Below, piece by piece: positions 16,257-23,008 of a stretch of 35,362 bases of DNA. The notes under the pieces were generated by a model that worked only from the letters and a program-made list of their open reading frames with translations, made no database searches and was not told the origin of the DNA. Every line of letters begins with the position of its first letter. Position 1 is the first letter of the stretch. Where the stretch lies: contig CAJOOA010000064.1 of assembly GCA_905236055.1 (NCBI GenBank), positions 1-35,362 of the forward strand. Reading direction: 5' to 3'. The DNA comes from Candidatus Gastranaerophilales bacterium (lineage in GTDB: Bacteria; Cyanobacteriota; Vampirovibrionia; Gastranaerophilales; Gastranaerophilaceae). Both the position numbers and the translations under genes were made by a program.

Positions 16257-17456
16257 ATGCCAATATACAGTTATGAAGCATTAAAAAACGGCAAACAAGT
16301 TATCAAGGGAGAAGTTACCGCAAATAGTTTGAAAGACGCACGTGAAGTCGTCAGAAAAATGGGGCTTGTTCCTACCAGAATAAATGAAGCCATTAATGCC
16401 AAAGGCAAAAATTCAGGTGGAATCCCGCCTTTATCATTAACAGAAAAAATAGATTTTATTTCAACATTACAGATATTACTTTCGTCAGGTATTCCGGCAG
16501 TAGAATCTTTAATGTTTATGGAACAGGAAGCTACAAGAAAAAAGATTAGAATTGTAGCCAAAGTCCTAAAAACTCAAATTATGGGCGGTTCAACTTTTGC
16601 TGATACTTTGGCAAGATACCCGAATGTATTCGGGCATATATTTATCGGTTTGTTCAACGCCGGTGAAGAAGCCGGTGAGCTTGAAAAAACATTAGGCCGT
16701 ATCCATGATTTGCTTGCAAAACAAGCAAACTTAAAAGCCAAAGTTATCGGAACCTTAATATATCCTGCATTTGTAATAGTTCTTGCTATTATAATTACAC
16801 TTATTATGTTAATTTTCGTATTCCCTGCTTTTAAGGAAATGTTCGAAAATCAAGATAAGGCATTACCATGGATTACATCTATAATGATAGGTGCAGGAGA
16901 TTATTTAAAAGAATATTGGTTTACTATTCCGATATTTATTTTGGCATTTGTTGCATTTTGTATAGTATGCGCAAAATGGAAACCTGCAAGAGAAATCGTA
17001 GACAGAGTCGTTTTGAAAATTCCTATGTTAAGTAATTTGATATTATATTCAAATTATTCTAACTTCCTATCAGTACTTAGCGTTTCTTATGATGCAGGTA
17101 TACCAATCGTAGACTGTTTACACTTATCTATAATCACTCTTGAGAATTCAGTATTGAAGTCGAAAATGAATAGTGCGGTAGTTAAGGTACAACAAGGTTT
17201 ACAAGTTTCGCAGGCATTAAAATCTACCAAAGTAGTACCTAAAATGCTTTTATTTATGATCGCAACAGGTGAGCAATCAGGTCGCTTAGGAGATATGCTT
17301 GAAAAAGGTGTTAATTTCTTAGATAAGACATTAGACGGTATCGTTGATACAATGACAAAAATGATAGAACCGATTATGCTTCTTGTAATCGGTAGTATAG
17401 TACTTGTTATGGCACTTTCTCTCTATCTGCCGCTGTTCCAGTCTTATATGCAATAA
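16257..17456 (+). CDS. pilC: Inner-membrane platform protein PilC/GspF
   Basis: A 399-residue polytopic protein. The N-terminus MPIYSYEALKNGKQVIKGEV is the classic PilC/GspF beginning. Two T2SSF domains follow: the first with LLSSGIPAVESL and AGEEAGELEKTL, then a transmembrane pair (about 170-195 and 220-240), the second with VSYDAGIPIVDCL and ATGEQSGRLGDML, and a final transmembrane segment. It anchors the ATPase and pilus base. ATG 16257 follows AAGGG, 11 bases behind the ATPase stop. Confidence 0.95.
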   Translation: MPIYSYEALKNGKQVIKGEVTANSLKDAREVVRKMGLVPTRINEAINAKGKNSGGIPPLSLTEKIDFISTLQILLSSGIPAVESLMFMEQEATRKKIRIVAKVLKTQIMGGSTFADTLARYPNVFGHIFIGLFNAGEEAGELEKTLGRIHDLLAKQANLKAKVIGTLIYPAFVIVLAIIITLIMLIFVFPAFKEMFENQDKALPWITSIMIGAGDYLKEYWFTIPIFILAFVAFCIVCAKWKPAREIVDRVVLKIPMLSNLILYSNYSNFLSVLSVSYDAGIPIVDCLHLSIITLENSVLKSKMNSAVVKVQQGLQVSQALKSTKVVPKMLLFMIATGEQSGRLGDMLEKGVNFLDKTLDGIVDTMTKMIEPIMLLVIGSIVLVMALSLYLPLFQSYMQ

Positions 17457-17483
17457 AGATAATAACTAAATACGAGAGGCACA

Positions 17484-17762
17484 ATGGAAAAAAAAGAAGT
17501 TTCTGAATTTACAAATTCAGCGTGGAAAGAAAAAGTTTATATTGAAACTGCTGAACATATAATTTGCGGTTACATATTTATGCCTAAAATAGGGAAAAAG
17601 GACCGTCTGCTAACAGAAGTACTAAACGCAGGAAAAAATTTCATTGCAGTAAAAGAATGTACGCTTGAATATAAACACCTTCCTAACAAAAATATTGAAA
17701 CACATGATTTTATGCAAGTTAATGTCGCTTCAATATTAATAATGAGACCTTTGGATGAGTAA
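17484..17762 (+). CDS. Small protein of unknown function, possible Sm-like barrel
   Basis: A 92-residue cytoplasmic protein. ATG 17484 follows AGAGG. The middle reads as beta strands around KVYIETAEHIICGYIF and DRLLTEVLNAGKNFIAVKEC, a strand-turn-strand with L-T-E-V-L-N that resembles the loop of Sm-like or PilZ-like small barrels; I cannot assign a family. It follows pilC by 27 bases and overlaps the next gene by eight bases, so it belongs to the pilus transcription unit. A regulatory or adaptor role there is inference from position only. Confidence 0.75.
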   Translation: MEKKEVSEFTNSAWKEKVYIETAEHIICGYIFMPKIGKKDRLLTEVLNAGKNFIAVKECTLEYKHLPNKNIETHDFMQVNVASILIMRPLDE

Positions 17763-18585
17763 AAAGAAGATTTATGTTATAACAGGCGCGGCATCAGGAA
17801 TCGGTTTTGAACTCACAAAAAAATTATGTGCCGATAATATTGTATTTGCCGGATATAGAACAGAAAGTAAGAAAGCCCTATTAGAGGGTATATCTAAGAA
17901 TATTTACCCATTTTATGCGGATTATTCAAAACCGGAAACTATCAAATCCGCCTCAGAATTTATTAAAGCCAACTGCAGTAAAATTGATACACTTATAAAT
18001 GTAGCCGGGTGCGTAGTCGCAGGCCCTGTTGAAAATATTCATATTGATGAAATACGCAAACAATTTGACGTAAATGTGTTTGGGCATTTGGAAATTACTC
18101 AACAACTTATAGATTTACTAAGTGATGGCAAAATTATTAATGTAAGCTCAATGGCGAGCTTTGGAATTTTCCCGTTTATTTCACCCTATTGTGCATCTAA
18201 AAGATGTCTCGATATGTTTTTTAATTCTTTTTTAATTGAAAATAAACGTAATATTAAAGTTATTTCAATAAAACCTGGAGTTATAGTTACACCTTTATGG
18301 GAAAAATCTGTTGCTGAAAATTCCAAATTCCAGGATTTGCGCAATGGCTATGAAAAAGAAATGGATTATGTAATAAAAAATGCTCAGAAAAACGAATCCT
18401 GTGGTCTTGGGGTAAATAAAGTCGCAGAAGTCATTTTAAAAGCTGACAGGGCTAAAAATCCAAAACTGTCATATACCGTTGGTTATGATGCATTTTTTGC
18501 CAAAATAATTTCCAAACTGCCTCAAAATTTAATTAACAAAATTATAAAATTGGGGATTAAGTTAAGAATACGGAATATTCCTTAA
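17755..18585 (+). CDS. Short-chain dehydrogenase/reductase (SDR)
   Basis: A 276-residue classical SDR using NAD(P)H. Seen are the cofactor loop T-G-A-A-S-G-I-G (10-17), N-V-A-G (82-85, the N-N-A-G motif), the catalytic Ser at 131/132 in NVSSMAS, and Y145-x-x-x-K149 in SPYCASKR. A membrane-leaning C-terminus (FFAKIISKLPQNLINKIIKLG) resembles retinol-dehydrogenase or DltE-type SDRs acting on lipid-like substrates. The substrate is unknown. ATG 17755 lies within the end of the preceding gene, with no Shine-Dalgarno of its own needed. It is the last gene of the pilus unit. Confidence 0.9.
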   Translation: MSKKKIYVITGAASGIGFELTKKLCADNIVFAGYRTESKKALLEGISKNIYPFYADYSKPETIKSASEFIKANCSKIDTLINVAGCVVAGPVENIHIDEIRKQFDVNVFGHLEITQQLIDLLSDGKIINVSSMASFGIFPFISPYCASKRCLDMFFNSFLIENKRNIKVISIKPGVIVTPLWEKSVAENSKFQDLRNGYEKEMDYVIKNAQKNESCGLGVNKVAEVILKADRAKNPKLSYTVGYDAFFAKIISKLPQNLINKIIKLGIKLRIRNIP

Positions 18586-18602
18586 GGAGTATATTCCTGT
18601 AA

Positions 18603-18632
18603 TTGCATTATAAATTTTTACAATTGTATAAT
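18603..18632 (+). promoter_or_regulatory. Predicted promoter
   Basis: TTGCAT (18603-18608), 18 bases, a consensus TATAAT (18627-18632). The start site would be near 18639, giving a 25-base leader with GGAG (18653-18656) for the next gene. Confidence 0.55.
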
Positions 18633-18663
18633 ATATAAGTTGATTTGAGAGCGGAGTAAATAT

Positions 18664-20265
18664 ATGGAATGTGTTTTTTTAAGTTTATTGGCACTATTTA
18701 TAAGCGGTTTTTTGGTTTTTTGTGCGAAACCGAAGTATAAATTCATTTTGTTCGCTATATGTTCTTTAATAGCGATTGGAGCAGTTATCAAACCCATATT
18801 TGATTCCCTAATGTTAGGTACCGGTTTTGATGTAAACAATGGGTTTCAAGTTTTTAAAGAACTGTTGCAAGTTAGCATAGATCCGTTCTCTGCGTTTATA
18901 ATTTTTATTACCGCTATACCATGCTTTTTATTCATAATTTACAAATTATTCCTAAAAGATTATGAATCGGATAATTTAATACCCGAAATTCTGACAGTAA
19001 CTTTGTTTTCTCTATTCTTAATTACATACACTCAAAACGAAATATATTTCTATATTGGATTTTTTATAGCAAATGTTGCCCTGCTGATGCTAATAACTAT
19101 TACTAATAATTCTGTCAAATTCGGAAGACAACTGATTTTGTGTGCTTGTTGTTGCTTTGTTTCATTGGCAATGATGTTGCTTGGAAAGCATTCACAAAGT
19201 TTCACGTTTAATGAAATTGTCAACTCCCTTGTAAGCAACGCATCCTACAGTAATGATATTTTTACGCTTATTTTTGCAGGATTCGGAATACCAGCAGTTA
19301 TACTAGGCAATTTAACAATTCGAGCAAAAAGTTTAAAAAATTCACGCTTTAGTGAATTACTGGTTGTCGAAACTTTATTCTATTCGATTTATTTTTATGG
19401 ACTGTTCAGATTTATTGGAATGGGCGCAGTACCATTTTTTATACGCCATTACACTATTTTAGGCATTTTGATACTTGCTATTGCAATACAACTTTATAAT
19501 TTTTTTAAAACAATAGATATTATAAAAATTTGCTCATACATAAAATCTATTCATTTCTCATTAGTATTACTTTCAATTTTGTTCGGAATCTTCGGATATG
19601 TATGTGAGATCCCTATTATTATGATATTAGGTTATTCAGCTGCTTTTATATTTTTTACAAATATTGTATTTGCAGGATACACTTTACAATTTAATATGAA
19701 TAAAATAACCCAAGATATAAATGAAACTGAAAAAAGAGAAATTGGACTGATTGAAGCATCCGGTTACAGAAAAATTCTTCCGATTGGGCTATTAAGTTAT
19801 GCCGGAGCCCCTGCAACTCTCGGGTTTTTAGGTTGGGCCGCCCTTGTTTGTGCTTTATATTTTGGTATTATTTCTCCAATTATTCAGTTAAAAATAGCTG
19901 CAATTATTCTCACAATTTTTGTTATAATAGTTTTTCTGCTTCAAAATACAAAAATATTTTTAGTAATGAAGGAAATTTATTGCAACAAAAATCAAGTTTT
20001 AAAAACTCACTTGCCGAAGCTGAATTTAACTTTTGCTTTAATTATAGTACTTGCAGGGTTATTCCCGAGTAAATTTTGTAATTTAATTTTTGTACCTGTA
20101 TCATTTTTTACAGGCGGTACTAAATTTTATAACATTTTTAACCATATTTTAATTATTTTGCGAAACTTTGGGATATATTTGACTATTTTTACAGTACTTT
20201 TTGTATCTTATCTTGTATTACGAGCATTAGTTCTAAAATATATTGAATCTCGTACAAAAGTATAA
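18664..20265 (+). CDS. Complex-I-like antiporter-type membrane subunit, lone and divergent
   Basis: A 533-residue protein with about 14 hydrophobic segments, resembling the NuoL/M/N and HyfB antiporter-like subunits. A glutamate in NEIYFYIGFFIANVALL lies where the family has its conserved TM5 Glu, and YAGAPATLGFLGWAALV matches the G-x-P-x-x-x-G-F signature. The usual lysine-bearing G-x-x-K segment of TM7 reads AGFGIPAVILGN, without Lys, and the Lys after G-F is Trp. No other nuo, mrp or hydrogenase gene is near. It may have lost or changed proton transport. It has its own promoter and Shine-Dalgarno. Confidence 0.8.
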   Translation: MECVFLSLLALFISGFLVFCAKPKYKFILFAICSLIAIGAVIKPIFDSLMLGTGFDVNNGFQVFKELLQVSIDPFSAFIIFITAIPCFLFIIYKLFLKDYESDNLIPEILTVTLFSLFLITYTQNEIYFYIGFFIANVALLMLITITNNSVKFGRQLILCACCCFVSLAMMLLGKHSQSFTFNEIVNSLVSNASYSNDIFTLIFAGFGIPAVILGNLTIRAKSLKNSRFSELLVVETLFYSIYFYGLFRFIGMGAVPFFIRHYTILGILILAIAIQLYNFFKTIDIIKICSYIKSIHFSLVLLSILFGIFGYVCEIPIIMILGYSAAFIFFTNIVFAGYTLQFNMNKITQDINETEKREIGLIEASGYRKILPIGLLSYAGAPATLGFLGWAALVCALYFGIISPIIQLKIAAIILTIFVIIVFLLQNTKIFLVMKEIYCNKNQVLKTHLPKLNLTFALIIVLAGLFPSKFCNLIFVPVSFFTGGTKFYNIFNHILIILRNFGIYLTIFTVLFVSYLVLRALVLKYIESRTKV

Positions 20266-20353
20266 AATATTTAAAAAGTATCTTTACAAAATTAACCGTA
20301 TAAAGTATCATTAGCATGTCGCTTAATATATCGTTACATTATGTTTTTATAAT

Positions 20354-20382
20354 TTGTTTTCAATTTTTATTTAAAATATAAT
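20354..20382 (+). promoter_or_regulatory. Predicted promoter of the TpsB gene
   Basis: TTGTTT (20354-20359), 17 bases, TATAAT (20377-20382). The leader would be about 64 bases. It contains an ATG at 20403 that is in frame, but the signal peptide starts at 20453. Confidence 0.6.
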
Positions 20383-20452
20383 GTAGCATGTGGTTAAGCA
20401 CATGCAATCCACAATTAACAATAACTATCACATAATTAGGAATAAGAATACT

Positions 20453-22201
20453 ATGAAAAAATCAATTTGCTATTTGGCTGCAGCATTGCTTTTGTGTAAT
20501 GTAAATCAAGCAAATGCTATTGGCGAGGCAGATATAACCTCAAGAGGTTATGAAGCCGGTGCTTTTAACAAAATGGAACAATTGCAGCTTAAAGATTTTC
20601 AGTTGGAAAAAAGTTATGTTCAAACCCTTGATCACGTAACTGATGATGACAGAATCTATGATGCTTCTGTTGAAGAAGATTTAGCAAGAGAAGGTATTTT
20701 GTACAACCCGCACTTCTTACTCGAGAAAATAAATTTTGAAGGAAACACAGTCATTCCTGATGAAGAACTTGAACATCTTGCTTTAGAAGTACTTGGTGAA
20801 GATGTATTTTTCGATGAGTTATTGGAAGTATGCTCCAAAGTAACTAATTTGTACCACTCAAAAGGATACTTAACTTCTTATGCAACAATTCCGCCACAAA
20901 GAATTGTTGACGGCGTTGCTACAATAAAAATTATTGAAAGTAAAGTCGGAGAATTAAATATTGAAAATGAAAAATGGACTCGTGAGTGGTATTTGAGACA
21001 TATAATAATGGGCAAGTCAGGACTTCGTGTCGGCGATGTCTTTAATGCAAAAAATCTTCAAAGAGCCATGAAAGAAATTAACCGTGAATCTTATGTTCAG
21101 GTTCAAACGGAAGTTGAGCGTCAAGATGGCGGAGATGAAAATACAGAAATCACACTTAATGTCAGAGACAGGTTTCCTGTTCAGTTGGGGTTTGCATACG
21201 ATGACTATGGAAGAAGATATACCGGCGAACAAAGGGTATCTTTCCTTGTAGGTATGCATAACCTTACCGGTTTAGGAGATAAAATTTACGGCGGTACAAT
21301 ATTATCTTCGGGCGCAACCGGATGGATGGCAGGATACTCTTTGCCGGTTTCATCCTACGGAACTCGTCTGTCTTTTGATTTTTCTGATTCACACGTAAAA
21401 TTAGGTCGCGGTCTAAAAATCAATGACGTTAAAGGTAACGCCCAAAGCTACTTCACTAAAATAACACATCCTTTAATCCAAACAGCTAAAACTGATTTAT
21501 ACCTATACAGCGGTTATGATTTTGTAAGAGCTAATACAACAATGCATAATCCGTACGCTAAAATTTCAGATTATCAGTTAAATGTATGGCGTTCAGGATT
21601 GTATGGTATGACAGACGACAATTACGGCCGTTGGATTGGTAATTTGGGTATTGATTTTGGTATGGGCGGTTCGGATAAGAATCACTCCAGATACGATACA
21701 ACTTTCTTTAAAATGACAGCCGGAATTACGCGTGCACAAAGATTGTTTACAAGAAGTATGGGTATTGTAAGATTGAGCGGTCAGTACTCGCCAAATAAAT
21801 TGTTTGCTGCTGAACAAATGCAGTTAGGCGGTCCTTACACATTAAGGGGCTTCCAGCCGGCAGAAATCATAGGTGATTACGGCTTTTCCGGTACTGTGGA
21901 ATACAGAACTCCGTTCCCGTTCCTGGGCAAAGTCTGGCCATGGCTTGATGACAGATTAAGACTCGCTGCATTTTATGATTATGGCTGGCTGGGTTCAAAC
22001 AGTCATATTGATTATCCGGCTAAATTCTTACACAGCGTAGGTGTTGGTGCTTATATCAACTTTACAGATTGGCTCGGTGTTCAATTCGGTTTGGGATTCC
22101 CGTTAATTGATGACTACGGTAAGAACACAGCAAGATTCTACTTCGGATTGAATTCCGACTTGGACAAGTTAATTCCGTTGAGAAATCCTGAAAAATTATA
22201 A
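20453..22201 (+). CDS. TpsB-type outer-membrane transporter (ShlB/FhaC family)
   Basis: A 582-residue outer-membrane protein of two-partner secretion. A signal peptide (1-22, ending A-N-A) is followed by about 65 helical residues, POTRA domains (about 85-240, with LEKINFEGNTVIPDEEL and YHSKGYLTSYATIP), then a 16-strand barrel. The barrel shows the signature loop L-R-G-F in GPYTLRGFQ and F-Y-D-Y-G, the F-x-D-x-G motif it contacts. The start ATG 20453 with AGGA at 20438-20441 fits the signal peptide; 21 in-frame residues upstream were dropped. The family secretes a large TpsA exoprotein, but none is next to it. It confirms an outer membrane. Confidence 0.92.
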   Translation: MKKSICYLAAALLLCNVNQANAIGEADITSRGYEAGAFNKMEQLQLKDFQLEKSYVQTLDHVTDDDRIYDASVEEDLAREGILYNPHFLLEKINFEGNTVIPDEELEHLALEVLGEDVFFDELLEVCSKVTNLYHSKGYLTSYATIPPQRIVDGVATIKIIESKVGELNIENEKWTREWYLRHIIMGKSGLRVGDVFNAKNLQRAMKEINRESYVQVQTEVERQDGGDENTEITLNVRDRFPVQLGFAYDDYGRRYTGEQRVSFLVGMHNLTGLGDKIYGGTILSSGATGWMAGYSLPVSSYGTRLSFDFSDSHVKLGRGLKINDVKGNAQSYFTKITHPLIQTAKTDLYLYSGYDFVRANTTMHNPYAKISDYQLNVWRSGLYGMTDDNYGRWIGNLGIDFGMGGSDKNHSRYDTTFFKMTAGITRAQRLFTRSMGIVRLSGQYSPNKLFAAEQMQLGGPYTLRGFQPAEIIGDYGFSGTVEYRTPFPFLGKVWPWLDDRLRLAAFYDYGWLGSNSHIDYPAKFLHSVGVGAYINFTDWLGVQFGLGFPLIDDYGKNTARFYFGLNSDLDKLIPLRNPEKL

Positions 22202-22227
22202 AGCAATAAGTTTAATATTGTTATAAC

Positions 22228-22270
22228 AAATAAGTGAATGAGCGTTTTTAATAGACTTATTCACTTATTT
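22228..22270. terminator. AT-rich bidirectional terminator
   Basis: A 12-bp stem AAATAAGTGAAT (22228-22239) pairs with 22259-22270 across a 19-base loop, between the convergent TpsB and MBL genes. The stem is AT-rich, so strength is uncertain. Confidence 0.6.
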
Positions 22271-22283
22271 ATTTGTAAACATA

Positions 22284-22958
22284 TTATAAAAACAAGTTGT
22301 GTTCTTTCTCCCAGCCAACAGTCGTTTGCTTGCCATGTCCCGGGTAAATGATTGTATCTGCAGGAAGTGTGTATATTTTCTTTTCAATGCTGTCTACGAT
22401 TTGTTCAAAATCTCCCCCTTGAAGATCACATCGGCCTACGGCCTCTCTAAAGATTGTATCACCGGAGAAGAGGCAATTCTCAACATAGTAACAAACTCCG
22501 CCTTGCGTATGTCCAGGGGTATGTAAAATTTTTATTTCCAAATTTCCTAAGTGAATTATATCCCCATCTTCAACGAACTTATCAATTTCCGGTATACTCA
22601 TTTCGGGCATTCCCATCATGGGCATGTATTCGTTAACTCTTTTTACCCATTCCAAATCTGCCTTATGCATACAAACTTGCGGGGGTAAATTATTGTCTTT
22701 TTCGGACAAAATCGAACGTATACCTGCAATATGGTCAAAATGTCCGTGTGTTAAAAGTATATATTTAAGTGTAACCCCTTTAACTTCCTGACGGTTTTCG
22801 CCGGAAGTACTTGCGGAAACATTCCCGAATGTATACGGTACTTTATCCCAAATATCCGAAGCGGAACAATCAACTAGCGCCGCTTCCCTTGTGCTCTCAT
22901 CAATAATTACATAGTTATTATTATCAATAGGTGGCTCAATAAAAGTCTTAACAATCAT
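22284..22958 (-). CDS. MBL-fold hydrolase, glyoxalase II-like
   Basis: A 224-residue metallo-beta-lactamase-fold protein. All metal ligands are present: T-H-G-H-F-D-H (70-76), HTPGHTQGG, SGDTIF and YPGHGKQT. The family closest by pattern is the glyoxalase II/YcbL-like group, hydrolysing thioesters such as S-lactoylglutathione; the substrate here is not proven. Residues about 34-60 are an extra loop. ATG 22958 has no Shine-Dalgarno, and a promoter -10 ends six bases before it. It lies 50 bases behind the GT5 gene but appears to have its own promoter. Confidence 0.92.
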   Translation of the reverse strand: MIVKTFIEPPIDNNNYVIIDESTREAALVDCSASDIWDKVPYTFGNVSASTSGENRQEVKGVTLKYILLTHGHFDHIAGIRSILSEKDNNLPPQVCMHKADLEWVKRVNEYMPMMGMPEMSIPEIDKFVEDGDIIHLGNLEIKILHTPGHTQGGVCYYVENCLFSGDTIFREAVGRCDLQGGDFEQIVDSIEKKIYTLPADTIIYPGHGKQTTVGWEKEHNLFL

Positions 22959-22964
22959 AAATCT

Positions 22965-22994
22965 ATGATATCACATTATTAAATACATTTACAA
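22965..22994 (-). promoter_or_regulatory. Promoter placing the transcript start at the MBL start codon
   Basis: On the minus strand TTGTAA (22994-22989), 18 bases, TATCAT (22970-22965), then six bases to ATG 22958. The expected start site is the A of the ATG, so the mRNA may be leaderless. Confidence 0.5.
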
Positions 22995-23008
22995 AATCGT
23001 AAAGATTT

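Noticed and set aside
18572-18597. Palindromic GGAATAT...ATATTCC at the end of the SDR gene as a terminator
   Set aside because: AT-rich stem without a following T-run; the next promoter lies just beyond. Not strong enough to call.
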